DNA from: Caulobacteraceae bacterium
GTDB taxonomy: Bacteria > Pseudomonadota > Alphaproteobacteria > Caulobacterales > Caulobacteraceae
DNA length: 18,382 nt
NCBI GenBank assembly: GCA_003136615.1
Contig: PLFA01000196.1
Coordinates: 28,559-46,940, forward strand
Direction: 5' to 3'
Position numbers and translations under genes: made by a program
Notes under the pieces: generated by a model
The model's database searches: none
Seen by the model: only the letters and a program-made list of their open reading frames with translations
What the model was told of the DNA's origin: nothing
In this document: piece after piece, positions 7,134 to 14,971 of the stretch
Numbering within the stretch: the first letter of the stretch is position 1
Layout of the letters: each line of letters starts with the position of its first letter

Positions 7134-7619
7134 TCACGTCACCGAGCGCCGAGGCGCGATCAGACTGTCGGCGATCAAAAGCATGATTCCGACCGTGATG
7201 GCGCTGTCGGCCACATTGAAAATCCACGGAAAGCCCAGCGCCCTGGCGTCGATGAAATCCACCACCGCGCCACGGAACACCCGATCAGCGACATTGCCCA
7301 GCGCGCCGCCCATGATCAGGCCGAGGCCGAGCGCGGCTGGGAGGCGTTCCGCCCGCCGCGCCCATACGGCCAAGGCCACGGTGACCGCCAAGGCGAAGGC
7401 CGTGAAGAGCCAGCGGGTCCAGTCAGCGCCACTCTGAAACAAGCCATAGCTGATGCCCGGATTCTCCACGAGGGTGATGCGAAGCGGTCCCGGCACGTCG
7501 GGTCCGCCGCCGATCCCCAGATTCATTCCCACGATCCAGGCCTTGGCGCCCTGGTCGGCCGCCACGACGAGTAGCGCGACGGGAAACGGCCACCGGCCGG
7601 CCGGGGTCGCAGGGCTCAT
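7134..7619 (-). CDS. lspA: Lipoprotein signal peptidase LspA
   Basis: Inner-membrane aspartyl peptidase (signal peptidase II), 161 residues, with four predicted membrane segments. It cleaves the signal peptide of prolipoproteins before the diacylglyceryl-cysteine. Visible family features: DQGAKAWI in the first segment region (22-29), VENPGISYGLF (51-61), GGALGNVADR (104-113), catalytic Asp121 in VVDFID and catalytic Asp138 in FNVADSAI. The length is normal. The ATG overlaps the ileS stop codon as ATGA, so translation is very likely coupled to ileS. The next gene downstream is itself a lipoprotein, a probable LspA substrate, though the association may be incidental. Nothing unusual in the protein. 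Confidence 0.96.
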   Translation of the reverse strand: MSPATPAGRWPFPVALLVVAADQGAKAWIVGMNLGIGGGPDVPGPLRITLVENPGISYGLFQSGADWTRWLFTAFALAVTVALAVWARRAERLPAALGLGLIMGGALGNVADRVFRGAVVDFIDARALGFPWIFNVADSAITVGIMLLIADSLIAPRRSVT

Positions 7620-10522
7620 GCGTGGGTCGCGTCCCAGAGGGCGACGGCGTCGGCGTCTCTCACCGAGAGGTCAGGGTAGCGAGGATCCTCGCCGACCTCG
7701 GGTAGGATGCGCCAGGAGCGGGCGCATTTGCGCCCCAAGGCCCTTTCAGGCTCGACGCAAACACCCGGAGCGCCCTCCAGACGGAAGGCCCCGTCGGGGC
7801 CCTCGCCGGACAGCAGCGTGGCCTGGCTTGTGCGGAACACCTCCGCGGTGTCGAGCCCGTCAAAGGCGGCCAGAAGGTCGGGGTCGGTGACAAAGACGCG
7901 CGGCGCGGCCTCAAGGGCCGATCCCAGGCGCTTTTCGCGGCGCTCGATCTCCAGCGCCCCGGTCACCACGCGGGTGACGGCCTGAACCTTAGCCCACCGG
8001 GCGGCTTCAGACTCATTCCGCCAAGTCTTCGGCGTCGGCGGAAAGGTGCGAAGGGCGTTGGGCCCCTCTTCGGGGAACCGTGTGCGCCACGCTTCTTCCA
8101 TGGTGAAGGCCAGAATAGGCGACATCCAGATCGTCAGCCGCTCGAACACTAAGGCCATCACGGTTCGGCAGGCGCGCCGACGGGGCGAGTCCGGACGGTC
8201 ACAGTAGAGAGCGTCGCGGCGAATGTCGAAGAACAGGGCGGAGAGATCATTTGAGCAGAAATCCGCCAAGGGGCGCATGGCGTCGGCGAAGGCGTAGCGC
8301 TCATAGGCGGACCGAACCTCCCCATCGAGCTGCCAGAGGCGATGCAGAATAAAGCTCTCCAAAGGCGGCATGTCGGCGAGGCCCACGCGTTCGGCCTCGG
8401 AAAACCCCGCCAGGGCGCCCAGGAGATACCTCACCGTGTTACGCAGCTTGCGATAGGCGTCGACCGTCGTCTGAAGGATCGTCGGACCGATCCTCTGATC
8501 TTCCGAATAATCGGTCAGGGCGGCCCACAGACGCAGGATATCCGCGCCCTGGGCGCGGGTGATGGATTGGGGATCCACGGTGTTGCCGAGGGACTTGGAC
8601 ATCTTTTCCCCCTTTTCATCGAGGGTGAAGCCGTGGGTGAGAACCGCTTCATAGGGCGCCCGCCCGCGCGTCGCGCAGGCTTCCAGCAGAGAGCTCTGGA
8701 ACCAGCCCCGGTGTTGATCGGAGCCTTCGAGATAGAGGTCGGCGGGCCAGTGGGTTCCCTCGCGGCCTTCCAGCGTGAAGGCGTGGGTCGAGCCGGAATC
8801 AAACCACACATCGACGATGTCCTCGACCTTCTCATAGGCGGCGGGATCGCGGTTTCCCAGGAAATCGCCGACCGGCCTCGTAAACCAGGCGTCGGCGCCC
8901 TCCCGCGAGATGATCTCAACGATCCGATCATTGACCGCCGGGTCGCGCAGGGGCTCTCCGGTCGCCTTGTCGACGAACATGGCCAGGGGCGAGCCCCAGG
9001 CCCTTTGGCGACTGATAAGCCAGTCGGGCCGGCTTTCCACCATTCCCCTGATGCGATTGCGGCCTGCCTCTGGATAAAAGGCGGTGGCGTCGATGGCCGC
9101 CAGGGCGGTCTCGCGCAAGGTCTTTCCGCCGTGGATCGGATCCTCCAGCGGCGTGTCGAGCCGGATGAACCATTGGGGCGTATTACGGAAGATCACAGGC
9201 GCCTTGGAGCGCCAGGAATGGGGATAGCTGTGTTCCAGCCGCCCCCGGGCCAGCAGGGTTCCCGCCTCGATAAGCGCCTTGGTGACAGCCTCATTGGCGG
9301 CCCCAAACTTTCCGGCTTTCTTGCCTTCAGTTTCCAGGACCTTCAGCCCGCCAAACAGCGGGACGTGCGCGAAATAGGCGCCGTTTTCGTCCACCGTTTC
9401 GGGGATGTCCCGATGGCCAGCGGCAAGCCACACCACGTAGTCATCGGCGCCGTGGCCGGGCGCCGTATGGACAAAGCCCGAGCCCGCATCCTCGGTGACG
9501 TGATCGCCCGCCAGGAGCGGGACCGGAAATCGGTAGCCCGAATTCACCGTCGACAAGGGGTGCGCGCAGACCAAGCTCGTAGGGTCAATGGGTCCCACTC
9601 GCACCCACTCGGCGATCTTCGCAGCCGACAGAACGCCCTCGGCGAGGCTCTCGGCGAGGATGAGGCGATCACCCGGCCGCGCCCAGGGCTCAAAGGGCAG
9701 ATCGGTTTCAAGCGCCCGCACCTCAAAGACGCCGTAGGCGATCTTCGGATTATAGGCGATGGCGCGGTTGGCCGGGATGGTCCAGGGCGTTGTGGTCCAG
9801 ATCACCACGCTGGCGCCCCGCGCCGTGTCTGGTCCCTCGACGACCGGGAACTTCACCCAGATCGTGGGCGAAACATGATCGTGATACTCGACCTCAGCGT
9901 CGGCGAGAGCCGTCCGCTCCACCGGGCTCCACATTACGGGCTTGGAGCCCCGGTAGACTTGACCGCTGGCGATGAACTTGTGGAACTCGGCGACGATGGC
10001 CGCCTCGCTGGAATAGTCCATGGTGGCGTAACGGTGCGCCCAGTCCCCCAGAACCCCCAGGCGCTGAAATTCGCCTGACTGCTCGGCGATCCAACCCGCC
10101 GCATAGGTGCGGCACCGCTCGCGAAACTCAGCCTTGGAGACCTGGTCTTTCGCGCGCCCCTCGGCGCGGAAGGCCTCCTCGATCTTCCACTCAATGGGAA
10201 GGCCATGACAGTCCCAGCCGGGCACATAGTCGACATCGAAACCCAGCGCGAAGCGTGAGCGGACGACGAAGTCCTTGAGAAGCTTGTCTAGGGCATGGCC
10301 GATGTGGATGGCGCCATTGGCATAGGGTGGCCCATCATGGAGGACAAAGAGCGGGGCGCCCTCTGACTGGCGTGTGGCGCGCACCTGACCATAGAGATCA
10401 CCCAGACTCTCCAGGAGGCGCGGCTCAAGGGCGGGCAGCCCCGCGCGCATGGGGAATTCGGTCTGGGGAAGAAAGACGGTCTCGCGATAATCGCGGGCGG
10501 GGGCTTGGGTGTCGTCAGGCAT
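7616..10522 (-). CDS. ileS: Isoleucyl-tRNA synthetase
   Basis: Class I aminoacyl-tRNA synthetase of 968 residues charging tRNA-Ile in the cytosol. HIGH is at 73-76 (AIHIGHALDKLLKDF), KMSKS at 640-644 (KGEKMSKSLGNTVDP). The large insertion between them is the CP1 editing domain, which hydrolyses Val-tRNA-Ile and contains the typical TTTPWTIPAN and GSGFVHTAPGHG blocks. The WFDSGSTHA and DQHRGWFQSSLL stretches precede KMSKS. The C-terminal region, which binds zinc through four Cys in E. coli, here reads GRKCARSWRILPEVG with only one ligand Cys left and SVRD where the second Cys pair is expected, so the finger is probably non-functional; I recall similar tails in other alphaproteobacteria. Start ATG 10522 has no good Shine-Dalgarno. 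It is preceded by a 174-base leader and followed by the overlapping lspA. Confidence 0.98.
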   Translation of the reverse strand: MPDDTQAPARDYRETVFLPQTEFPMRAGLPALEPRLLESLGDLYGQVRATRQSEGAPLFVLHDGPPYANGAIHIGHALDKLLKDFVVRSRFALGFDVDYVPGWDCHGLPIEWKIEEAFRAEGRAKDQVSKAEFRERCRTYAAGWIAEQSGEFQRLGVLGDWAHRYATMDYSSEAAIVAEFHKFIASGQVYRGSKPVMWSPVERTALADAEVEYHDHVSPTIWVKFPVVEGPDTARGASVVIWTTTPWTIPANRAIAYNPKIAYGVFEVRALETDLPFEPWARPGDRLILAESLAEGVLSAAKIAEWVRVGPIDPTSLVCAHPLSTVNSGYRFPVPLLAGDHVTEDAGSGFVHTAPGHGADDYVVWLAAGHRDIPETVDENGAYFAHVPLFGGLKVLETEGKKAGKFGAANEAVTKALIEAGTLLARGRLEHSYPHSWRSKAPVIFRNTPQWFIRLDTPLEDPIHGGKTLRETALAAIDATAFYPEAGRNRIRGMVESRPDWLISRQRAWGSPLAMFVDKATGEPLRDPAVNDRIVEIISREGADAWFTRPVGDFLGNRDPAAYEKVEDIVDVWFDSGSTHAFTLEGREGTHWPADLYLEGSDQHRGWFQSSLLEACATRGRAPYEAVLTHGFTLDEKGEKMSKSLGNTVDPQSITRAQGADILRLWAALTDYSEDQRIGPTILQTTVDAYRKLRNTVRYLLGALAGFSEAERVGLADMPPLESFILHRLWQLDGEVRSAYERYAFADAMRPLADFCSNDLSALFFDIRRDALYCDRPDSPRRRACRTVMALVFERLTIWMSPILAFTMEEAWRTRFPEEGPNALRTFPPTPKTWRNESEAARWAKVQAVTRVVTGALEIERREKRLGSALEAAPRVFVTDPDLLAAFDGLDTAEVFRTSQATLLSGEGPDGAFRLEGAPGVCVEPERALGRKCARSWRILPEVGEDPRYPDLSVRDADAVALWDATHA

Positions 10523-10696
10523 CGGAGGGATTTTTAAGCTCTGCTAGCGGAGGGCGGGGCGGGACGGCTCCGGCGCGCGCGGAGCCTTGCTAAGGCCCTC
10601 ACGTCACACCGGGGGGCTAATTCGCCGATTCAAACCTGCCGTCTTCATGATCTCTTTAACTACCAGAGGCGCGGCGCCGCCGCCAGCCACGCCGCC
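10523..10696. other. ribF-ileS intergenic leader
   Basis: This 174-base gap separates ribF from ileS, both on the minus strand. It contains a GC-rich hairpin (10566-10586), outer arms GAGGGC (10550-10555) and GCCCTC (10595-10600) that could extend it, and a tiny minus-strand frame at 10604-10648 (14 codons). No T-box features are recognisable and I see no clear sigma-70 promoter. Confidence 0.35.
10566..10586 (-). other. GC-rich stem-loop in the ileS leader
   Basis: GGCTCCG (10566-10572) pairs with CGGAGCC (10580-10586) around a 7-base loop, about 45 bases upstream of the ileS start. On the minus strand it is not followed by a T tract, so it is not a standard intrinsic terminator. It may be a transcript-stability or attenuation structure, or simply a product of high GC. 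Confidence 0.35.
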
Positions 10697-11626
10697 CTAT
10701 TCCGCCGCGAGGATTGCGCGGGCCTGGGCCGCGTCCTGATGGATCTGGGCCACCATGATGTCGATGGAGGCGTATTTTTCTTCTGGCCGCAGAAACGCGA
10801 CGAGATCGGTTTCGATGGTCTCGCCATAGATGTCCTCGTCAAAATCGAACAGCCACACCTCCAGGCGCGGCTCGACGAGCCCGGTGGTCGGGTTCACCCC
10901 AATATTGGCCACGCCTCCCAGCTCGCGGCCGTCGGCCTTGCGGGTGCGGGTCGCGTAGACGCCGAACCGGGGCGCCACATAGTCGACGAGCGGCACATTG
11001 GCGGTGGGAAAGCCCAATTGCCGTCCCAGCTGGCGTCCCTTCTCCACAACCCCCTCGATGGCGAAGGGGCGCCCCATCATTTTACAGGCCAGTTCAGGGT
11101 GGCCCTCACGCAGGCTGTCACGGATCGTGGAGGACGAGATCTTTCCCCCGCTATCGCCGACCGGTTCAGCCACCGAGACCGAAAATCCCATCTCGGCCCC
11201 ATAGCGGAGCATGGCGCCGGGATCGCCAGTCCGGCCCGCGCCGAAGGTGATATCGAAGCCCACGGCCACGTGCCGAACGCCGAGGCCCGCCACCAGGACG
11301 TCCTCGACGAATTGGCGGTCGGTAAAACTGGCCATCTCAACCCCGAAGGGCAGGAGATAGAGCTGATCGGCGCCAAGTGCGCCCACCGTGCGGGCCAGTT
11401 GCCGGGCGTTCATCAGCCGGAAGGGCGGATCCTCGGGGTGAAAGTGCATGCGGGCATGCGGCTCGAAGCTGATGACGCCGAGCGGCGCGCCGAGGCGCCC
11501 CGCGGCCGCGCGGGCGTCGTCGATAACCTGCTGGTGACCCAGATGCACGCCGTCGAAATTGCCGAGGGCCACCGACGCCCCCCGCTCATCGGCGGCCAAT
11601 CGCTTCCATCCGTGGATCAGCTTCAT
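10697..11626 (-). CDS. ribF: Bifunctional riboflavin kinase / FAD synthetase
   Basis: Cytosolic bifunctional enzyme of 309 residues that phosphorylates riboflavin to FMN and adenylates FMN to FAD. The N-terminal nucleotidyltransferase domain shows GNFDGVHLGH (22-31), VGFDITFGAGRTGD (family usually GFDFxFGxxRxG, so slightly divergent) and SSTIRDSLREG. The C-terminal flavokinase domain shows EGVVEKGRQLGRQLGFPTAN with the PTAN phosphate-binding motif, GVANIGVNPT and the catalytic-Glu strand LEVWLFDFDEDIYGE. The frame is open upstream to 11671, but ATG 11626 fits the usual RibF N-terminus and is preceded by GAG in GAGCGG. It begins 7 bases after the MaoC gene stop, so the two are cotranscribed. 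Its FAD product is the cofactor of the ETF encoded nearby, but the link with ileS-lspA is common and probably only historical. Confidence 0.95.
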   Translation of the reverse strand: MKLIHGWKRLAADERGASVALGNFDGVHLGHQQVIDDARAAAGRLGAPLGVISFEPHARMHFHPEDPPFRLMNARQLARTVGALGADQLYLLPFGVEMASFTDRQFVEDVLVAGLGVRHVAVGFDITFGAGRTGDPGAMLRYGAEMGFSVSVAEPVGDSGGKISSSTIRDSLREGHPELACKMMGRPFAIEGVVEKGRQLGRQLGFPTANVPLVDYVAPRFGVYATRTRKADGRELGGVANIGVNPTTGLVEPRLEVWLFDFDEDIYGETIETDLVAFLRPEEKYASIDIMVAQIHQDAAQARAILAAE

Positions 11627-11633
11627 GGGCCGC

Positions 11634-12080
11634 TCAATCGCCCTTGCGCGGAGCGAGAACCACGGCCTCACCGTCGGCCACCACGTCTCCCGCCACTTTG
11701 CAGACCGTTTTCAGGGTGACCCGAGCCCGGGCCTGATCGATCTCCGAGATGGTCGCGGTGGCGGTTACCGTGTCGCCGATCCGGACCGGCCGGCGAAATC
11801 GTAGGGTCTGGGAGAGATATATGGCGCCGGGCCCCGGCATCCGGCTCCCGAGCACCGTCGAGATATAGCCGGCGCTCAACATGCCATGGGCAATGCGCCC
11901 ACCGAAGCGCGTCTTTGCGGCATATGCCTCATCCAGATGCACCGGATTGTCATCGCCGGTCACCTCGGCGAAGGCGTCGATATCGGCGCCTGTGACCTCG
12001 CGGCTGTAAGCGGCGGTCTGGCCGAGGCTCAGGTCTTCCAAAAAAAATCCGCGCAAGGCTGTCTTAGCTCCCCCGCCCAA
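11634..12080 (-). CDS. MaoC-type (R)-enoyl-CoA hydratase, hot-dog fold
   Basis: Single hot-dog domain protein of 148 residues. The hydratase-2 motif is intact: FAEVTGDDNPVHLD with catalytic Asp43 and His48, followed by RIAHGMLSAG, as in PhaJ-type (R)-specific enoyl-CoA hydratases. Such enzymes turn trans-2-enoyl-CoA into (R)-3-hydroxyacyl-CoA and can feed polyhydroxyalkanoate synthesis; others serve unrelated acyl-CoA pathways, so the substrate is open. The length matches single-domain members. There is no ATG in the proper place: the frame begins with TTG at 12080, and TTG at 12056 is an alternative with GGGGGAG 11 bases upstream. A short direct repeat of GCCCAAAT (12075-12082 and 12088-12095) covers the start region. 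ribF follows 7 bases later. Family call is secure, N-terminus uncertain. Confidence 0.87.
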   Translation of the reverse strand: MGGGAKTALRGFFLEDLSLGQTAAYSREVTGADIDAFAEVTGDDNPVHLDEAYAAKTRFGGRIAHGMLSAGYISTVLGSRMPGPGAIYLSQTLRFRRPVRIGDTVTATATISEIDQARARVTLKTVCKVAGDVVADGEAVVLAPRKGD

Positions 12081-12143
12081 ATGGCATGCCCAAATCTCGC
12101 GGGCGCAGGGTTCTATAGGCGAGCAGTCGCATTTGGCGAGGCT

Positions 12144-13010
12144 TTACCAAGACAGGCTTGGCAGGGCGAAGTTGGCGTGAAGGCCTTGGTCCTCAAGCAG
12201 CCGCGTGACGGCCGCGGCGCTCAGTCGCCCGCCTTCAAACAGATCCGGGCCGCCATGAACGCCCCCCGCGATGAAGAGAACATTCAGGCCCGCCCTATTG
12301 GCGCCGGCGATATCGGTCGCCAGGCCATCGCCGATGGCGAGAACGCGCGCCATGGCCAGAGGCGCGGCGGTCAGAGTGCGCGCGCGGTCCAGGACCAGTT
12401 CATAGATGGGACCATGAGGCTTACCGGCCATGATCGCCGTCCCGCCCAGGGTCTCATAGAGCTGGGCAAGGGCGCCGCCGCAATAGATCAGCCGATCGCC
12501 CCGCTGCACGACGATATCTGGGTTGGCGCAGATCATCTCGAGTCCGCGTTCGGCGGCGCGGGTGAGGATTTTGCGGTAGTCCTCCGGCGTTTCGACCTCA
12601 TCATCATTGGGGCCCGTGCAGGCGATGAAGGCGGCGTCCTCCACGGACGAGAAGTCCAGGCCCAGCCCGGAATAGAGTGGCGCGTCGCGATCCGGCCCGA
12701 TGCGGAAGGCGGGGCCGGGCGCCCGAGCGGCCAGGAGCGCGCGAGTGGCGTCGCCAGAAGTGATGATATCGGACCAGGCGGCGCGCGGGACGTTAAGGTC
12801 GTCCAGTTGGGCGACAACCTCGGGGGCTGGCCGGGGCGAATTGGAGATCAGGACAACGGGGCCGCGCGTGGCGACCCATCGTGCGAGAGCGGCGCAGGCT
12901 GCCTGATCGGCGGTCACCCCATCGTGGATGACGCCCCAGATATCGCACAGCAGGACGTCATAATCTGCGGCGACGTCGCCGAGGCCATTCAGCAGTCGGA
13001 CTGAGGACAA
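12144..13010 (-). CDS. HAD class IIA hydrolase-like protein (TIGR01459-like)
   Basis: Protein of 288 residues with NagD-like (HAD class IIA) architecture: motif I LLCDIWGVIHDG with nucleophile Asp23; motif II LISNSPRP (Ser56); a C2 cap in the middle; Lys197 in AGKPHGPIYELV; and motif IV AIGDGLATDIAGA (Asp228, Asp233). The oddity is Trp25 where most HAD phosphatases have the second Asp of DxD, the general acid/base. As I recall, DxWG is normal for this subfamily, so it is not a local mutation, but ordinary phosphomonoesterase activity is doubtful. Substrate unknown. The only plausible start is TTG 13010, 14 bases after the 3-hydroxybutyryl-CoA dehydrogenase stop; no strong Shine-Dalgarno is seen, so translation may be coupled. 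The gene order HAD-MaoC-ribF-ileS suggests one long transcript. Confidence 0.85.
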   Translation of the reverse strand: MSSVRLLNGLGDVAADYDVLLCDIWGVIHDGVTADQAACAALARWVATRGPVVLISNSPRPAPEVVAQLDDLNVPRAAWSDIITSGDATRALLAARAPGPAFRIGPDRDAPLYSGLGLDFSSVEDAAFIACTGPNDDEVETPEDYRKILTRAAERGLEMICANPDIVVQRGDRLIYCGGALAQLYETLGGTAIMAGKPHGPIYELVLDRARTLTAAPLAMARVLAIGDGLATDIAGANRAGLNVLFIAGGVHGGPDLFEGGRLSAAAVTRLLEDQGLHANFALPSLSW

Positions 13011-13024
13011 GACTTCAGGGCCGG

Positions 13025-13903
13025 TCAGCGGGTGGGGACCGGACGGTCTCCGCGATAGTCGTAAAAGCCCCGGCCAGCCTTGCGGCCGAGCCAGCCGGCC
13101 TCGACATATTTCACCAGCAGGGGGCAGGGCCGGTATTTGGAGTCGGCCAGGCCCTCATGAAGCACGTTCATGATCGAGAGCACCGTGTCGAGACCAATGA
13201 AGTCGCCCAGTTCGAGGGGGCCCATCGGGTGGTTGGCGCCCAGCTTCAGGGCCGTATCAATGGCGTCCACGGTGCCCACACCTTCATAGAGCGTATAGAT
13301 CGCCTCATTGATCATCGGCACCAGCACACGATTGACGATGAAGGCCGGAAAATCCTCGGCATTGGCGGTGGTCTTGCCCAGCGACTTGGCGAAGCCCACG
13401 GCGATCTCATAGGTCGCGGCGTCCGTGGCGATCCCGCGAATGATCTCCACCAGCTTCATCAGCGGGACGGGGTTCATGAAATGCAGGCCGATGAACCGCT
13501 CCGGGCGATCCGTCGACGAGGCCAGGCGGGTGATGGAAATCGAGGAGGTGTTGGAGGCCAGGAGCGTGGAGTCGCTGAGATGAGGCTGGAGGGCCTTGAA
13601 GATCAGCTTCTTGGTGTCTTCGTTCTCGGTGGCAGCCTCGATGGCGATATCCGCCTTGCCCACCTGGGCGAGATCCGGCGCTGATTTGATGCGGGAGAGG
13701 GCGGCGTCGGCATCCGCCTCGGCGATGATTCCGCGCGACACCTGCCGCGCCAGATTGCGTCCGATCAGATCCAGGCTGTCGGTTATCCGGGCGGGCGCCA
13801 CGTCGTTGAGAAGGACATCATATCCGGCCACGGCGCAGACATGGGCGATGCCGCTGCCCATCTGCCCCGCGCCGATTACCCCTATGGTTCTTATCTCGGC
13901 CAT
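13025..13903 (-). CDS. hbd: 3-hydroxybutyryl-CoA dehydrogenase
   Basis: NAD(P)-dependent enzyme of 292 residues interconverting (S)-3-hydroxybutyryl-CoA and acetoacetyl-CoA. The N-terminal Rossmann fold has GAGQMGSGIA (11-20). Active-site features: ASNTSSISIT with Ser120, GLHFMNPVPLMKLVEI with catalytic His141 and its partner Glu154, and the C-terminal dimerisation domain with DFPAFIVNRVLVPMINEA and GANHPMGPLELGDFIGLD. The length equals that of stand-alone HBD enzymes, not the fused FadB/FadJ type. ATG 13903 is preferred over an upstream in-frame TTG (13933): GAGG at 13910-13913 is 6 bases upstream and the Rossmann strand follows immediately. A PhaR-like palindrome lies about 100 bases upstream. 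The neighbouring etfBA genes point to fatty-acid or butyrate/3-hydroxybutyrate metabolism. Very secure. Confidence 0.95.
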   Translation of the reverse strand: MAEIRTIGVIGAGQMGSGIAHVCAVAGYDVLLNDVAPARITDSLDLIGRNLARQVSRGIIAEADADAALSRIKSAPDLAQVGKADIAIEAATENEDTKKLIFKALQPHLSDSTLLASNTSSISITRLASSTDRPERFIGLHFMNPVPLMKLVEIIRGIATDAATYEIAVGFAKSLGKTTANAEDFPAFIVNRVLVPMINEAIYTLYEGVGTVDAIDTALKLGANHPMGPLELGDFIGLDTVLSIMNVLHEGLADSKYRPCPLLVKYVEAGWLGRKAGRGFYDYRGDRPVPTR

Positions 13904-14003
13904 CAGACGCCTCGGGGCCCGGAAGAGGGCCAACTGCTCATCAAACGCTCAAACTCACCAAAAAGTCCTTACACAAACGCGGCGCGCGTGGGCAATCCAA
14001 TTG

Positions 14004-14014
14004 CTGCAATGCAG
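14004..14014. promoter_or_regulatory. PhaR-like operator CTGC-N3-GCAG
   Basis: CTGC (14004-14007), AAT, GCAG (14011-14014), extended to a longer imperfect palindrome TTGCTGCA/TGCAGCGA. The published core for the PHA-responsive repressor PhaR in Paracoccus and Rhodobacter is CTGC-N3/4-GCAG. The site lies 10 bases after the etfA stop and about 100 bases upstream of hbd on the minus strand, in the only non-coding space before hbd. Function in binding PhaR is inferred from the motif and the metabolic fit. Confidence 0.4.
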
Positions 14015-14024
14015 CGAAATCGCC

Positions 14025-14969
14025 TCAGGCCTTGACGGTCTCCAGAGCCGACATGAGCTCCGGGATCGCGGTCTTATAGTCGGCTACAAGCCCATAATCC
14101 GCGATCTGGAAGATCGGCGCGTCGCCATCCTTATTGATGGCCACGATGACTTTGGAGTCCTTCATCCCGGCGAGATGCTGAATGGCGCCTGAAATGCCGA
14201 TCGCCACATAGAGCTGCGGCGCGACGACCTTGCCGGTCTGGCCGACCTGATAGTCGTTGGGGGCATATCCGGCATCCACGGCCGCCCGCGAGGCGCCGAC
14301 GGCGGCCCCCAGCTTATCTGCCAGGGGCTCAATCACGCGCTGGAACTCCTCCGCGGAGCCCATGGCCCGGCCGCCCGACACGACGATCTTGGCGCCCGCC
14401 AGCTCAGGGCGATCAGACTTGACCAGTTCGTCGGAGACGAAGCGCGTCTTGGGCGCGCCAGGGCCGGGGTCCACCGCCGTGATGGCCGCCGATCCGCCCT
14501 CGCCCGCCGCCTTGAAGGCCGTGGCGCGCACGGTGATCACTTTCTTGGGGTCGGACGAGACGACGGTCTCCAAAGCGTTGCCGGCATAGATGGGCCGGGT
14601 GAAGGTCTGGGAGTCCACCACCTCTATGATCTCGGAAATGGGCGCGACATCCAAGAGCGCGGCCACCCTGGGCGCGAAGTTCTTGCCCACCGATGTGGCC
14701 GGAACCAGCAGGGCGTCATAGTCGGCCATCAGGGGCGTGACGGCGCCGGCCACGGCCTCGGCGATCTGACGGCCCAAAGCCTCGCTCTCGGCGGTGAGAA
14801 CTTTCCGCACGCCAGCGATCTTGGCGGCCTCGGCGGCGACGCCGGCGACGCCCTGGCCGGCTACCAGAATATCCACATCGCCCGACAAACTTAGGGCGGC
14901 CGTCACGGTTTTGTGGGTGTTGTCCTTAAGCGTGACATTGTCGTGATCGGCGAAAACAAGAACGGCCAT
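14025..14969 (-). CDS. etfA: Electron transfer flavoprotein alpha subunit
   Basis: FAD-carrying subunit (314 residues) of the soluble ETF heterodimer, which takes electrons from acyl-CoA and other dehydrogenases and passes them to ETF-ubiquinone oxidoreductase. The N-terminal domain (1-180) is the ETF alpha/beta fold. The C-terminal FAD domain shows VVSGGRAMGSAEEF (197-209), GASRAAVDAGY (225-235), QVGQTGKVVAPQLYVAIGIS (241-260) and INKDGDAPIFQIADYGLV, all canonical for the housekeeping type rather than the bifurcating FixB type. Start ATG 14969 lies 2 bases after the etfB stop, so expression is coupled. An untranslated gap of 121 bases to hbd follows, holding a PhaR-like palindrome. No anomalies. 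Confidence 0.97.
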   Translation of the reverse strand: MAVLVFADHDNVTLKDNTHKTVTAALSLSGDVDILVAGQGVAGVAAEAAKIAGVRKVLTAESEALGRQIAEAVAGAVTPLMADYDALLVPATSVGKNFAPRVAALLDVAPISEIIEVVDSQTFTRPIYAGNALETVVSSDPKKVITVRATAFKAAGEGGSAAITAVDPGPGAPKTRFVSDELVKSDRPELAGAKIVVSGGRAMGSAEEFQRVIEPLADKLGAAVGASRAAVDAGYAPNDYQVGQTGKVVAPQLYVAIGISGAIQHLAGMKDSKVIVAINKDGDAPIFQIADYGLVADYKTAIPELMSALETVKA

Positions 14970-14971
14970 GG

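Noticed and set aside
6145..7437. A 430-codon + strand frame crossing otsA, the lipoprotein gene, the hairpin element and lspA
   Set aside because: It runs antisense through two genes with strong motifs and through an inverted-repeat spacer; no domain is recognisable.
8342..10078. A 578-codon open frame on the + strand opposite ileS
   Set aside because: It lies entirely inside ileS, whose HIGH and KMSKS motifs are intact; its product has no recognisable domain and the composition of an antisense frame in GC-rich DNA.
10566..10586. Intrinsic terminator between ribF and ileS
   Set aside because: The stem is strong but there is no T tract after it on the minus strand, so I list it only as a stem-loop.
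11886..13004. A 372-codon + strand frame opposite the MaoC and HAD genes
   Set aside because: Antisense to two recognisable genes; no family resemblance.
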